Notes under the pieces: model-generated
What the model was told of the DNA's origin: nothing
Database searches by the model: none
What the model saw: only the letters and a program-made list of their open reading frames with translations
Made by a program: the position numbers and the translations under genes
Part shown: positions 43,396 to 52,549 of the stretch, in pieces
How the letters are laid out: the number at the start of each line of letters is the position of its first letter
How positions within the stretch are numbered: the stretch's first letter is position 1
Assembly (NCBI GenBank): GCA_036498945.1
Contig: DASYEQ010000031.1
Location: 1-64,000 of the forward strand
Direction of reading: 5' to 3'
DNA length: 64,000 nucleotides
DNA from: JAQGMJ01 sp036498945
Lineage (GTDB): Bacteria > Pseudomonadota > Gammaproteobacteria > Burkholderiales > JAEUOS01

Positions 43396-44583
43396 ATGCC
43401 TTTTACGCCCGCAGCCTCCGCCCTCAAGCGTTTCAAAGTCCTCGACCTGTCGCGCGTGCGCGCCGGCCCCACCTGCGTGCGCATGCTGGCCGACTTCGGC
43501 GCCGACGTGATCAAGATCGAATCGCCCCCCACCGACGATGAAGGCATGTCCGGCGCCCGTGACGGTTACGACATGCAGAACCTGCATCGCAACAAGCGCA
43601 CCGTCACCCTCAACCTGAAAAAGCCCGAGGGCCTGGCGCTGTTCATGAAGCTGGTGAAGGAGGCCGACGTGGTGGTGGAGAACTTCCGCCCCGACGTCAA
43701 GGACCGCCTGGGCGTCAATTACGAAGCCCTGAAAAAGGTCAACCCGCGCATCATCCTCGCCTCCATCTCCGGCTTCGGCCAGGATGGCCCCTACCGGGAG
43801 CGCCCCGGCTTCGACCAGATCGCCCAGGGCATGGGCGGGCTGATGTCGATCACCGGGCTGCCCGGCCAGGGTCCGGTGCGCGCCGGCATCGCGATTGCAG
43901 ATACGTCTTCGGGCCTCTACGCTGCGCTGGGCATCATGATCGCGCTCTTGGAGCGCGAAGAGTCCGGTGAAGGCCAGTGGGTGCAATCCAGCCTGCTGGG
44001 CGCGCAGATCGCGATCAACGATTTCCAGGCGGCGCGCTTCCTCATGACCGGCGAGATTCCGCCGCAGGCCGGCAACGACCACCCGGTGACCACGCCGATG
44101 GGCGTGTTCCCGTCGTCCGACGGCTTTTTCAATATCGGTGTCTCCGGCCAGGCGATCTGGAAGCGCTTTTGCGCGGTACTGAACCGCAACGACCTGCTGG
44201 ACCATCCGGACTACGTCAACGAAAAGACGCGGACCAAGAACCGCCCGGCCTTGCGTGCCGAGCTGGAAAAGACCTTCAAGACGCAGACCACCGACTACTG
44301 GATCAACAGCCTGAACGAGGCCGGCGTGCCCTGCGGCCCGATCTATAACATGGGGCAGGTGTTCGCCGATCCGCAGGTGCAGCACCTGGGGGCGGCCGAG
44401 GAAGTCGAACACCCCACGCTGGGCAAGATCAAGCTGGTGGCGCAGCCGGTGAAGCTGTCGCGCACGCCGGCGGCGATCAAGCACACGCTGCGCCCGATCG
44501 GCGCGCACAACGAAGAAGTCTACGGTGCCGTCGGCGTTTCCGCCGCGGAGCTGGCGGAATTGAAAAAGAATCAGGTCATTTAA
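43396..44583 (+). CDS. Class III (CaiB/BaiF) CoA-transferase
   Basis: 395 residues from the ATG at 43396; a GTG three codons earlier is possible. Family III CoA-transferases use an aspartyl-CoA intermediate, and D169 in IAIADTSSGLYAALG falls at the expected position. LDLSRVRAGPTCVRMLADFGADVIKIE is the N-terminal CoA-binding signature. It activates an organic acid by moving CoA from a donor. The 145-base gap before it contains two hairpins. The crotonase follows 13 bases on. Confidence 0.93.
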   Translation: MPFTPAASALKRFKVLDLSRVRAGPTCVRMLADFGADVIKIESPPTDDEGMSGARDGYDMQNLHRNKRTVTLNLKKPEGLALFMKLVKEADVVVENFRPDVKDRLGVNYEALKKVNPRIILASISGFGQDGPYRERPGFDQIAQGMGGLMSITGLPGQGPVRAGIAIADTSSGLYAALGIMIALLEREESGEGQWVQSSLLGAQIAINDFQAARFLMTGEIPPQAGNDHPVTTPMGVFPSSDGFFNIGVSGQAIWKRFCAVLNRNDLLDHPDYVNEKTRTKNRPALRAELEKTFKTQTTDYWINSLNEAGVPCGPIYNMGQVFADPQVQHLGAAEEVEHPTLGKIKLVAQPVKLSRTPAAIKHTLRPIGAHNEEVYGAVGVSAAELAELKKNQVI

Positions 44584-44596
44584 TCGAGAGTCAATC

Positions 44597-45397
44597 ATGA
44601 GCGACAAGAACCAGCCCGGCAAACTCAACGTCAAGCGCGATGGCCACATCGGCATCATCGAATTCGACAACCAGCACAAGTTCAACGCCGTCAACATGGA
44701 AATGTGGCAGGACGTGGCGAAGGCGATCGGCGAATTCACCGAGGACAAGAACATCCGCGTGGTGATGCTGCAGGGCGCGGGCGAGAAGGCTTTCGTCTCC
44801 GGCGCCGACATCTCGCAGTTCGGCGAAAAGCGCGACAGCGCCGAGGCGCAGGCGATCTACAACGCGGCGGTCGAAGGCGGCTACAAGTCGGTGTTCAACT
44901 GCCCCAAGCCCACCATCGCGAAGATCCGCGGCGTGTGCATGGGCGGCGGCCTGGGTCTCGCGGGTTATTGCGACCTGCGCTTCTGCTCGGACGACGCCAA
45001 GTTCCGCATGCCGGCCGCGCGCCTGGGCCTGGGCTACGGCTTCGAGGGCCTGGAGCGTTTCGCCAGCATCATCGGCCCGGCCAACACGTCCGACCTGTTT
45101 TTCAGCGCGCGCATTTTCGGTGCGGCCGATGCCCTGCAGATGGGCTTCGTCAGCAAGGTGCTGCCGGTGGCGGAGATCGAATCCTTCGTAGCCGGTTACG
45201 TCAAGATGATCACCGAGAACGCGCCGCTGACGGTAGCCGCTTCCAAGCAGGCGCTGGTCGAAATGCGCAGGGACCACAAGGACCGCGACCTCGACACCGT
45301 CGCGCGCATGGTGGCCGCCTGCTTCGACAGCAAGGACTACAAGGAGGGCCGTACCGCCTTCATGGAAAAACGTACGCCGAATTTCCGTGGTGAATAA
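44597..45397 (+). CDS. Enoyl-CoA hydratase/isomerase (crotonase) family, catalytic glutamates missing
   Basis: 266 residues with the crotonase fold (GEKAFVSGADISQF oxyanion loop, GVCMGGGLGLAGYCDLR). The two catalytic Glu of enoyl-CoA hydratases, 20 residues apart, are replaced by G120 and A140 (FRMPAARLGLG). It probably does not hydrate enoyl-CoA conventionally; crotonase-fold hydrolases, decarboxylases or isomerases with other residues are alternatives. Last gene before a strong terminator. Confidence 0.88.
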   Translation: MSDKNQPGKLNVKRDGHIGIIEFDNQHKFNAVNMEMWQDVAKAIGEFTEDKNIRVVMLQGAGEKAFVSGADISQFGEKRDSAEAQAIYNAAVEGGYKSVFNCPKPTIAKIRGVCMGGGLGLAGYCDLRFCSDDAKFRMPAARLGLGYGFEGLERFASIIGPANTSDLFFSARIFGAADALQMGFVSKVLPVAEIESFVAGYVKMITENAPLTVAASKQALVEMRRDHKDRDLDTVARMVAACFDSKDYKEGRTAFMEKRTPNFRGE

Positions 45398-45458
45398 GTA
45401 TTCTGTCAGCCGCAGTCAGCGTTGCCCGGCTGTGGGTTTCGCGTACCGCTAAACAAGG

Positions 45459-45481
45459 AGCCCGCGACGTGCGGGCTTTTT
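45459..45481 (+). terminator. Rho-independent terminator
   Basis: AGCCCGC/GCGGGCT stem with a GACGT loop and five T, 62 bases after the crotonase stop. It closes the acyl-CoA dehydrogenase/amidase/CoA-transferase/crotonase run. Confidence 0.9.
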
Positions 45482-45508
45482 GCTTTTTGTCCCTACATTT
45501 AAAACAGT

Positions 45509-45538
45509 TTGCACCCTTGCAAGCACTGCCTGCATACT
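45509..45538 (+). promoter_or_regulatory. Possible promoter of the ABC importer operon
   Basis: TTGCAC (45509-45514) and CATACT (45533-45538) with an 18-base spacer, about 37 bases ahead of the binding-protein ATG. The -10 match is only moderate. Confidence 0.35.
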
Positions 45539-45574
45539 AATCAAGCAAGGCCCACTTATTGCATGGAGGAGACC

Positions 45575-46573
45575 ATGAATACCATTTCACGTTTGCCGTT
45601 GCTCAAGGTTGCCGCCGCTGTCGCGGCGCTGTGCGTTTCCACTCTCGCTGCCGCCGTCGGGCCGCGCCCCGCGCCGCTGCCGCAGCCGATGACGCTCACC
45701 GTCGGCTACCAGAAGGTCGGCCACCTGGCGCCGATGGCGCTGATCGTCGACGACCTGAAGAAGATGAACGTCGACCTCAAGCTGGTGGAATTCGTGCGCT
45801 ACGCCGATGCGCGTACCGCGCTGCTCTCCAATTCGCTGGACATGGCCACCGTCGGCCCGGCCGACCTGGCGATCGCGCTGTCGCAGGGCTCGCGCAACAT
45901 GGTGGGCATTATGGGCGTGGGCTCTTCGTTCAAGTACGTGATCGGGCGCAAGGGCGTGACCTTCAACTCGTGGAACGACATCAAGGGCAAGAAGATCGGC
46001 ATTGCCCCGGGCTCGGCCGTGTGGTTCCAGTTCGCCGCTGCCCTGACCGAGAAGGGCGTTCCCTACAACGGCTTCACCGAGGTGAAGATCCAGGGCGCCG
46101 GTGCCAACTTCGACCAGGCGCTCAAGCGCGGTGACGTCGACGGCATCGTCACCTGGGAGCCGTTCGAGTCGGTGCCGGTGATCGAGGGCTATGGCTACTT
46201 CGCCAAGTCGCTGGAATACAGCCAGACCAAGTCGGTAGGTGCCGAGCTGGGCATGCTGGCGGCCGCCCGCGCGGCCGCCACGAGCAAGAAGGAAGCAGTG
46301 CAGCGCTTCGTCTGGGCCTATCTGAATTCGATGGAGCAGCTGCAGGCTTCGCCGGAAAAGTTTGCCCAGGCCTATGCGCAGTTCACCGGCCTGCCGCTGG
46401 CGACCGCGAAAGAAGCCGCCAAGCCGATCAAGCTGGGCGGCGTGGTGGACCTGAACCAGATCAAGCGCCAGGCCAAGGCCTTCAACGACCTGGGTGTGAT
46501 CCAGAAGGACGTCTCGGGCCAGATTGCCGAGTTCTGGGACACCTCTTTTGTCACCAACGCCGAGCGCAAGTAA
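45575..46573 (+). CDS. NitT/TauT-type ABC transporter substrate-binding protein
   Basis: 332 residues from the ATG at 45575 (GGAGGAG upstream). A signal peptide ends near STLAAA. The body has the SsuA/TauA-like layout: TLTVGYQKVGHLAPMAL, SLDMATVGPADLAIALSQG, WNDIKGKKIGIAPGSA and DVDGIVTWEPF. It captures a sulfonate, nitrile, aromatic or similar anion in the periplasm. First gene of the importer. Confidence 0.9.
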   Translation: MNTISRLPLLKVAAAVAALCVSTLAAAVGPRPAPLPQPMTLTVGYQKVGHLAPMALIVDDLKKMNVDLKLVEFVRYADARTALLSNSLDMATVGPADLAIALSQGSRNMVGIMGVGSSFKYVIGRKGVTFNSWNDIKGKKIGIAPGSAVWFQFAAALTEKGVPYNGFTEVKIQGAGANFDQALKRGDVDGIVTWEPFESVPVIEGYGYFAKSLEYSQTKSVGAELGMLAAARAAATSKKEAVQRFVWAYLNSMEQLQASPEKFAQAYAQFTGLPLATAKEAAKPIKLGGVVDLNQIKRQAKAFNDLGVIQKDVSGQIAEFWDTSFVTNAERK

Positions 46574-46594
46574 GGCTTTGTCCCTGGTAATCGC

Positions 46595-47410
46595 ATGAGC
46601 AGCAGTCGCTTTGCAGGTGGGCGCGGCCAGCGCATGGCGCTGGCCGTTTGCCTGCCGATCCTGTTTCTTGCCGCATGGGAAGTGCTGGGGCACTACGGCA
46701 TGCTGATTGACGGCCTGGTCCCGGCGCCTTCGGGTGTACTCAAGGCCTGGTGGGTGTGGATCGCCGGCAGCAGCGGGCTTTCGCTCAATCCCTACAGCGG
46801 GACCTGGGCGTCGAACCTGTGGTTCTCGCTGCAACGGGTGGGCGAGGGCTATGCGCTGGCGATCGTGCTCGGTGTGCCCCTGGGCGTACTGATCGGCTGG
46901 AGCCGGCTGGCTTCGCACCTGCTCGATCCGTCGATCCAGTGGCTGCGGCCGATCCCGATCACCGCGTGGCTGCCGTTCTCGATCGCGCTGTTCGGCATCA
47001 AGGATTTCGGCGCGATCTTCCTGATTACGCTGGGCGCTTTCTATCCCATCGTGGTCAACGCCACACAGGGGGCGCGCGACGTCGACAAGAACCTGGTGCG
47101 CGCCGCGCGCATGATGGGCGCGGGCAGCGGGCAATTGTTGCAGCGGGTGATCCTGCCGGCGGCGCTGCCTTCGGTATTCACCGGCTTGCGCATCGGCCTG
47201 GGGATCGCGTGGACGGCGGTGATCGTCGCCGAGATGGTGGCGGTGAAGTCCGGCCTGGGCTACGTGCTGTGGGACGCCTATTACGTCGGCCGCATGGACG
47301 TGGTGATTGCCGACATGGTTTCCATCGGCCTGATGGGCTACGTCAGCGACCGCCTCGTGGTATTGATCGAAAGCCGCCTGCTCACCTGGCGGCGCCTGCA
47401 GAGTTATTGA
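46595..47410 (+). CDS. ABC transporter permease (SsuC/TauC-like)
   Basis: 271 residues with about six membrane helices. The EAA loop that docks the ATPase reads NLVRAARMMGAGSGQLLQRVILPAALPSVFTGLRIG. It forms the inner-membrane pore of the importer. Its TGA overlaps the ATG of the ATPase gene (TGATG). Confidence 0.93.
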   Translation: MSSSRFAGGRGQRMALAVCLPILFLAAWEVLGHYGMLIDGLVPAPSGVLKAWWVWIAGSSGLSLNPYSGTWASNLWFSLQRVGEGYALAIVLGVPLGVLIGWSRLASHLLDPSIQWLRPIPITAWLPFSIALFGIKDFGAIFLITLGAFYPIVVNATQGARDVDKNLVRAARMMGAGSGQLLQRVILPAALPSVFTGLRIGLGIAWTAVIVAEMVAVKSGLGYVLWDAYYVGRMDVVIADMVSIGLMGYVSDRLVVLIESRLLTWRRLQSY

Positions 47411-48174
47411 TGAGTTCAAGCGCAATCGCCATTGCCGGCGTCAGCAAGGTCTACCCCGGGGCCAACCCGGTGACCGCGCTGGAAAATATCGACCTGCAGA
47501 TTGCCGACGGCGAGTTCGCCGCGCTGCTGGGGCCCTCGGGCTGCGGCAAGTCGACCCTGCTCAACCTGCTGGCGGGCTTCGAGCCCACCACCGCGGGCGA
47601 GCTCAAGGTCTACGACGCACCGGTGACCGCGCCCGGGCCGCAGCGTGCCGTGGTGTTTCAGGAGGCCGCGTTGTTTCCCTGGCTCAACGTCTGGGAGAAC
47701 GTGGTGTTCGGCCCCAAGGTGCAGGGTCTTTCGGCCGACAGGTACGAACAGAAGGCGCGCGAGACCTTGGAGCTGGTCGGCCTGGAAAACTTCGTCAAGC
47801 ACCTGCCGGTGCAGCTTTCCGGCGGCATGCGCCAGCGCGTGGGTATCGCGCGCGTGCTGGTGATGGAGCCGCGCCTCTTGCTGATGGACGAGCCCTTCGG
47901 CGCACTGGACGCGCAGACGCGCCTGACCATGCAGCAGCTCCTGCTCGACGTCTGGCAGGCGCTGAAAAAGACTGTGCTGTTCGTCACCCACGACATCGAC
48001 GAGGCCATCCTGCTGGCCGATACGATCTACGTGATGAGCGCGCGTCCGGGACGCATCGCCACGCGTATACCGGTGGACCTGCCGCGGCCGCGCAATCTGG
48101 ACACGCTGACCGACGTGCGCTTCAACGAAATGAAACGCCGCATCATGCATGAGATGCGCGCCCATCCGCACTAG
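47410..48174 (+). CDS. ABC transporter ATP-binding protein (SsuB/TauB-like)
   Basis: 254 residues from the ATG at 47410. Walker A is GPSGCGKST, the Q-loop is VFQEAALFPW, the signature is LSGGMRQR, Walker B is LLLMDEPFGALD and the switch is VTHDIDEA. It powers the importer and overlaps the permease stop by one base. The long open frame upstream is a shadow of the permease. Confidence 0.95.
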   Translation: MSSSAIAIAGVSKVYPGANPVTALENIDLQIADGEFAALLGPSGCGKSTLLNLLAGFEPTTAGELKVYDAPVTAPGPQRAVVFQEAALFPWLNVWENVVFGPKVQGLSADRYEQKARETLELVGLENFVKHLPVQLSGGMRQRVGIARVLVMEPRLLLMDEPFGALDAQTRLTMQQLLLDVWQALKKTVLFVTHDIDEAILLADTIYVMSARPGRIATRIPVDLPRPRNLDTLTDVRFNEMKRRIMHEMRAHPH

Positions 48175-48210
48175 GCGGCCTGGCCGCCACGAGAATCAAA
48201 GGAGACAGCA

Positions 48211-48984
48211 ATGGACATGGGATTGAAAGGCAAGAACGTACTCATCACCGGCGCTTCCAAGGGCATCGGCCTGGCCTGCGCCAAGGCGTTTGCCGCCGAG
48301 GGCGCGAACCTGCACCTGGCGGCGCGCGACCCGGCGCGCCTGGAAGCGGCAAAGGCGGAGATCGCCAAGGTGGCTTCCGTGCAGGTGACGCTGCATCCGT
48401 CCGACCTCGGTCGCGGCGAAGTGGCGAAGTCGCTCGCCGCGGCCTGCGGCGCCATCGACGTGCTGGTGAACAATGCCGGCGCGATTCCCGGCGGCAACAT
48501 CGAGGCGGTCGACGAGGCGCGCTGGCGCGATGCCTGGGACCTGAAGGTGTTCGGCTACATCAACATGACGCGTGAAGTGCTGCCGGCGATGATGAAGCGC
48601 GGCAGCGGCGTGATCATCAACGTCATCGGCCTGGCCGGCATGAAGCCGTCGATGGACTACATCTGCGGCGCCACCGGCAATGCGGCGCTGATCGCGTTCA
48701 CCAAGGGCGTGGGCGGCAGCAGCACCAGCAAGGGCGTGCGCGTGCTCGGCGTCAACCCGACCGCGACGCGCACCGACCGCATCATCACCTTGAGCAAGGC
48801 CAAGGCGAAGTCCGCTTTCGGCGACGAATCGCGCTGGGAAGAGATTCTTTCCAACTCCCCCTTCGGCCGCATCTGCGAGCCCGAGGAAGTGGCCGACGTG
48901 GTGCTGTATTGCGCCTCGGCTCGGGCCAGCTATCTGAGCGGCACGGTAATTGATATCGACGGCGGCCAACTGTACCGCGGCTAG
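48211..48984 (+). CDS. SDR-fold protein lacking the catalytic Ser/Tyr/Lys
   Basis: 257 residues. The NAD(P) site TGASKGIGLA and NNAG are intact, as is the C-terminal SGTVIDIDGG. The catalytic positions are not: the Ser in the NVIG segment is Gly140, and the YxxxK pair is replaced around ICGATGNAAL (Gly153, Asn157). The usual Asn of helix 4 is Lys112. It may bind cofactor but should not be an ordinary oxidoreductase. It follows the ABC operon by 36 bases. Confidence 0.85.
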   Translation: MDMGLKGKNVLITGASKGIGLACAKAFAAEGANLHLAARDPARLEAAKAEIAKVASVQVTLHPSDLGRGEVAKSLAAACGAIDVLVNNAGAIPGGNIEAVDEARWRDAWDLKVFGYINMTREVLPAMMKRGSGVIINVIGLAGMKPSMDYICGATGNAALIAFTKGVGGSSTSKGVRVLGVNPTATRTDRIITLSKAKAKSAFGDESRWEEILSNSPFGRICEPEEVADVVLYCASARASYLSGTVIDIDGGQLYRG

Positions 48985-49158
48985 GGGTTTACCCGATTTA
49001 ACAGATTTTCGTTGTCCCCTCGCAACAAATGCGGCGCTGCGAATTGACAGCGGCATGGGGGCATGGAATCCTGCGGCCTACGGATTTTGATGGATCGCCT
49101 GACGGTCCATCGTAAAAATTGCACTCGGGGGATCCGCTCACGCGGGAGGAGAAGTGAG

Positions 49159-49188
49159 AAGGCGGCGGGCATTGGCCCGCCGCCTTTT
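49159..49188. terminator. Terminator hairpin between convergent genes
   Basis: A 12-bp stem (AAGGCGGCGGGC and complement) with an ATTG loop and a short T run on the plus strand, between the SDR and the convergent enoyl-CoA hydratase. Confidence 0.8.
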
Positions 49189-49220
49189 CCATTTGTGGGA
49201 TGGCGTTTACGAACGGCGCC

Positions 49221-50018
49221 TTACTGCCCGGTGAACTTCGGCTTGCGCTTTTCGTTGAAGGCGCGAATGCCTTCCTTGCGGTCCGACGTTCCCACCATGC
49301 GCTGGTAGGCCTCGATCTCGAACAGCATGCCGGAGTCGAGATCCATCTGCAGGCCGCGATGAATCGAATGCTTGGCGGTGCGCACCGAGATCGGCGCGTT
49401 CGATGCAATGCGCTCGGCGGTAGCCAGTGTCTCCTGCATCAACGCTTCGGGCTTGCACAACTTGTTCACCAGGCCCCAGGCATAAGCCTCTTCGGCGCTG
49501 AAGGGCTTGGCGGCGAGGATCAATTCCTTGGCGCGGCGCTCGCCGATGATGCGCGGCAGGAGTTGCGTGCCGCCGCCGCCCGGCATGATGCCCAGCGAGA
49601 CTTCGGTCAGCGCGAAGCGCGCGCTGGTCGAGGCATAGGTGAAGTCGCACTGGAGCATGATCTCAAGACCTCCAGCATAGGCAGCACCGTTGACCGCGGC
49701 GATTACCGGCACCGGGCAATCCAGCACGGCCTTGAAGGCCCGCTCGAATATTTCGTGCTGCGCCACCCATTGCGCGTCGCTCAGCGTGTTGCGTTCCTTG
49801 AGATCCGCGCCGGCGCAAAAAGCCTTGTCGCCAGCGCCGGTGAGCACGATGCAGCGATATTCGCGCGCGTATTCGACCAGAGAAGAGAAGACATTCTTCA
49901 GGTCGTGCCCGGTCTGGGTGTTGAAGGCGTTCGCCACTTCCGGGCGGTTGATGGTGATCACCGCCACGCCGTTGTCGCGGTGCTCGATGGCGAGGTTCTG
50001 GTATTCGTTTTTCAGCAT
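49221..50018 (-). CDS. Enoyl-CoA hydratase/isomerase family protein
   Basis: 265 residues from the ATG at 50018; the longer frame runs into the terminator upstream. Both catalytic glutamates are present: E119 in AAYAGGLEIMLQCD and E139 in FALTEVSLGIMPGGGGTQ, unlike the crotonase at 44597. It hydrates 2-enoyl-CoA or a related substrate. It is monocistronic between two hairpin terminators. Confidence 0.92.
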   Translation of the reverse strand: MLKNEYQNLAIEHRDNGVAVITINRPEVANAFNTQTGHDLKNVFSSLVEYAREYRCIVLTGAGDKAFCAGADLKERNTLSDAQWVAQHEIFERAFKAVLDCPVPVIAAVNGAAYAGGLEIMLQCDFTYASTSARFALTEVSLGIMPGGGGTQLLPRIIGERRAKELILAAKPFSAEEAYAWGLVNKLCKPEALMQETLATAERIASNAPISVRTAKHSIHRGLQMDLDSGMLFEIEAYQRMVGTSDRKEGIRAFNEKRKPKFTGQ

Positions 50019-50031
50019 GGTGTTCCAATTC

Positions 50032-50057
50032 AAAAGGCCGGCATTGCCGGCCTTTTT
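50032..50057 (-). terminator. GCCGGC hairpin terminator
   Basis: AAAAGGCCGGC-ATT-GCCGGCCTTTT, symmetrical, between the gabD-like gene and the enoyl-CoA hydratase. It lies 3' of the repeat element at 50071-50145 and ends gabD transcription on the minus strand. Confidence 0.75.
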
Positions 50058-50070
50058 CGTGTAGTTCAAA

Positions 50071-50145
50071 GAAGAAATCATCTGGCTTTGCCAGCGATTT
50101 CTTCCACTATAAAACCAGGCAAAAGTAGGTTTTTACTTTTGCCTG
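50071..50145 (-). repeat. 3'-UTR double-hairpin element, copy A (after gabD)
   Basis: Two hairpins. The first abuts the gabD stop: 12-bp stem CAGGCAAAAGTA/TACTTTTGCCTG (50116-50145). The second has GAAGAAATC/GATTTCTTC around CTGGC-TTT-GCCAG (50071-50104). The same order and 11-13 base spacing occur in copies B and C. Copy A has the most divergent first-hairpin loop. Confidence 0.8.
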
Positions 50146-50146
50146 A

Positions 50147-51628
50147 TCAGACGCTCATACAAAGGTATTTGACGACCATGTACTCTTCCATGCCTTGCTT
50201 CGCGCCTTCGCGGCCCAGACCGGATTGCTTGACGCCACCGAAGGGCGCCACCTCGGTGGAGATCAGGCCGGTGTTGATGCCCACCATGCCGTACTCCAGG
50301 CCCTCGGCGACTTTCCACACGCGCGACAGGTTGGTCGAGTAGAAATAAGCGGCGAGACCGAACTCGGTATCGTTCGCCAGCTTCACCACCTCGGCATCGT
50401 CCTTGAAGCGGAACAGCGGTGCCACCGGGCCGAAGGTTTCTTCGCGGAAAATCTTCATTTCGGGCGTGACGTTCTTCAGCACGGTGGGTTCGAAGAAGGT
50501 GCCGCCGAGTGCCGGCTGCTTGCCGCCGATCAGCGCGGTGGCGCCCTTGGCTTGCGCGTCGGCCACGTGCGCCTGCACCTTTTCCAGCGCCGGCTTGTCG
50601 ATCAAGGGACCGGTGGTCACGCCCTCGCCGAAGCCGTCGCCGACTTTGAGTTTCGCCACCGCGGCCACCAGCTTCTCGGCGAACGCGTCGTACACCTTGT
50701 CCTGCACGAACACGCGGTTGGCGCAGACGCAGGTCTGGCCGGCGTTGCGGTACTTGGAGATGATGGCGCCTTCGACCGCCTTGTCGAGGTCCGCATCGTC
50801 GAACACGATGAAGGGCGCGTTGCCGCCCAGTTCCAGCGACATCTTCTTGATGGTGGAAGCCGACTGCTTCATCAGGATGCGGCCGACTTCGGTCGAGCCG
50901 GTGAAGCTCACCTTGCGCACCAGTGGGTTGGTGGTGAGCTCGAGACCGATGGCGGGTGTGTGCTCAAGGTCGGCAGTGACCACCTGCAGCACGCCCTTGG
51001 GCACGCCGGCGCGATGCGCCAGCTCGGCCATGGCAAGCGCGGAATAGGGCGTCTGCTCGGCGGGCTTGATCACCATGGTGCAGCCGGCTGCCAAGGCAGG
51101 AGCGGCCTTGCGGGTGATCATGGCAATCGGGAAATTCCACGGCGTGATCGCCGCGCACACGCCCACCGGTTCCTTGAGGGTGACGATGCGCTTGTCGGCC
51201 TGGTGGCCGGGAATCACTTCGCCGTAGGCGCGCTTGGCTTCCTCGGCGAACCATTCGACGAAAGACGCGGCATAGGTGACTTCGCCCTTGGCTTCGGCCA
51301 GCGGCTTGCCCTGCTCGGCGGTCATCAGCGCGCCGAGGTCGTCCTGGTTCGCCATCAGCAGGTCGAACCACTTGTTCAGGATCGTTGCGCGTTCCTTCGC
51401 AGTCTTGGCGCGCCACGGGCCCCAGGCGGCATCGGCCGCCTCGATGGCGCGGCGCACTTCCTTGACCGTGAGGTTGGGCACGTTGCCCAGGATCAGGCCG
51501 TTGGAGGGGTTGTTGACGGAGAAGGTGGCCTTGTCTTCGGCATCGACCCATTCGCCGTTGATGAACGCCTGTTGCTTGAACAGGGACGGGTCTTTCAGCT
51601 TTGGCATGGCGGAAGCTTTTTGCAGCAT
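50147..51628 (-). CDS. gabD: NAD(P)-dependent succinate-semialdehyde dehydrogenase-like aldehyde dehydrogenase
   Basis: 493 residues. Active-site Cys in GQTCVCANR, general-base Glu in LELGGNAPF, cofactor loop FTGSTEVGR, and ITPWNFPIAMITRKAAPALAAG. The C-terminal EEYMVVKYLCMS is typical of the GabD branch, which oxidises succinate semialdehyde to succinate. AGGAG precedes the ATG at 51628. Substrate beyond the GabD branch is not proven. Confidence 0.9.
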   Translation of the reverse strand: MLQKASAMPKLKDPSLFKQQAFINGEWVDAEDKATFSVNNPSNGLILGNVPNLTVKEVRRAIEAADAAWGPWRAKTAKERATILNKWFDLLMANQDDLGALMTAEQGKPLAEAKGEVTYAASFVEWFAEEAKRAYGEVIPGHQADKRIVTLKEPVGVCAAITPWNFPIAMITRKAAPALAAGCTMVIKPAEQTPYSALAMAELAHRAGVPKGVLQVVTADLEHTPAIGLELTTNPLVRKVSFTGSTEVGRILMKQSASTIKKMSLELGGNAPFIVFDDADLDKAVEGAIISKYRNAGQTCVCANRVFVQDKVYDAFAEKLVAAVAKLKVGDGFGEGVTTGPLIDKPALEKVQAHVADAQAKGATALIGGKQPALGGTFFEPTVLKNVTPEMKIFREETFGPVAPLFRFKDDAEVVKLANDTEFGLAAYFYSTNLSRVWKVAEGLEYGMVGINTGLISTEVAPFGGVKQSGLGREGAKQGMEEYMVVKYLCMSV

Positions 51629-51754
51629 GGTGACTCCTGGAAAACGGATGGCGTGAGGACAGTCATACCCGCTATAAATGCAGGGTCTTCCCGCATCTCC
51701 CTTATAGGGTCCCTCGTCTGGGGTAGCTTATTTTACGCCCGGCGCGCATGCCCT

Positions 51755-52528
51755 TCAGCGGCGCAGGCTGGGCAGGCCGATGCCGGTGGCATCGAAGCCG
51801 CCATCCACCGCCAGGGTCTGGCCGTTGACGTAGCCGGCCGCGTCGCTGCACAGGAACCACACCGCGGCGGCGATTTCTTCTTCCAGGCCATAGCGGTTCA
51901 GGGGAATGGCGTCATGGTAGTCGGCACGGATGTCGGCGGTATGCACCTGCTTGGCCATCGCCGTGTCCACCGGCCCCGGAGCCACCGCGTTGACGCGGAT
52001 GCCGATGTTGCCCAGCTCCGCCGCCTGCTGCTTGGTGAGATGGATCACGCCCGCTTTGCTGGTGCCGTAGGCCACGCGCAGGGTGCTGGCGCGCAGGCCG
52101 GAGATGGAAGCGATGTTGACGATGCTGCCGCCGCCGTTGCGCAACATGACGCGGGCGCAGGCCTGCGCGCACAGGAAGGGGCCGGTGAGGTTGACCGCCA
52201 GCACGCGCATCCACTCCTCGGGCGTGGTGTCGAGGAGGGGCTTGAACACCGCGGTGCCGGCGTTGTTCACCAGCGCGTCGATGCGCCCGAAGCGCGCCAC
52301 CGTCTGATCGATGCTCGCCTGCACCTGGGCCGGGAGGGCGACGTCGCAGGTAAGCGCCAGCACCGCATCCGCACTACCGAGGGCGGCCGCTGCTTTTTCC
52401 AGCGCCGGGCCGTCGATGTCGAGCAGGGCGACGCGATAATCCTGTTCGAGAAATTTGCGCGCGATGGCCAGGCCGATGCCGCGCGCCGCGCCGGTGATGA
52501 CCGCAACTTTTTTATCCGGGGCTTGCAT
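51755..52528 (-). CDS. Short-chain dehydrogenase/reductase
   Basis: 257 residues, classical SDR with all catalytic parts: TGAARGIGLA, NNAG, NIASISG (Ser) and YGTSKAG (Tyr/Lys), plus GQTLAVDGGFDATG. It oxidises or reduces an alcohol/ketone with NAD(P)H. Its start is 21 bases after the stop of the metallo-hydrolase gene, so the two are probably cotranscribed. Confidence 0.92.
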   Translation of the reverse strand: MQAPDKKVAVITGAARGIGLAIARKFLEQDYRVALLDIDGPALEKAAAALGSADAVLALTCDVALPAQVQASIDQTVARFGRIDALVNNAGTAVFKPLLDTTPEEWMRVLAVNLTGPFLCAQACARVMLRNGGGSIVNIASISGLRASTLRVAYGTSKAGVIHLTKQQAAELGNIGIRVNAVAPGPVDTAMAKQVHTADIRADYHDAIPLNRYGLEEEIAAAVWFLCSDAAGYVNGQTLAVDGGFDATGIGLPSLRR

Positions 52529-52549
52529 GAGGGTTGGTCTTTCCTTGGG

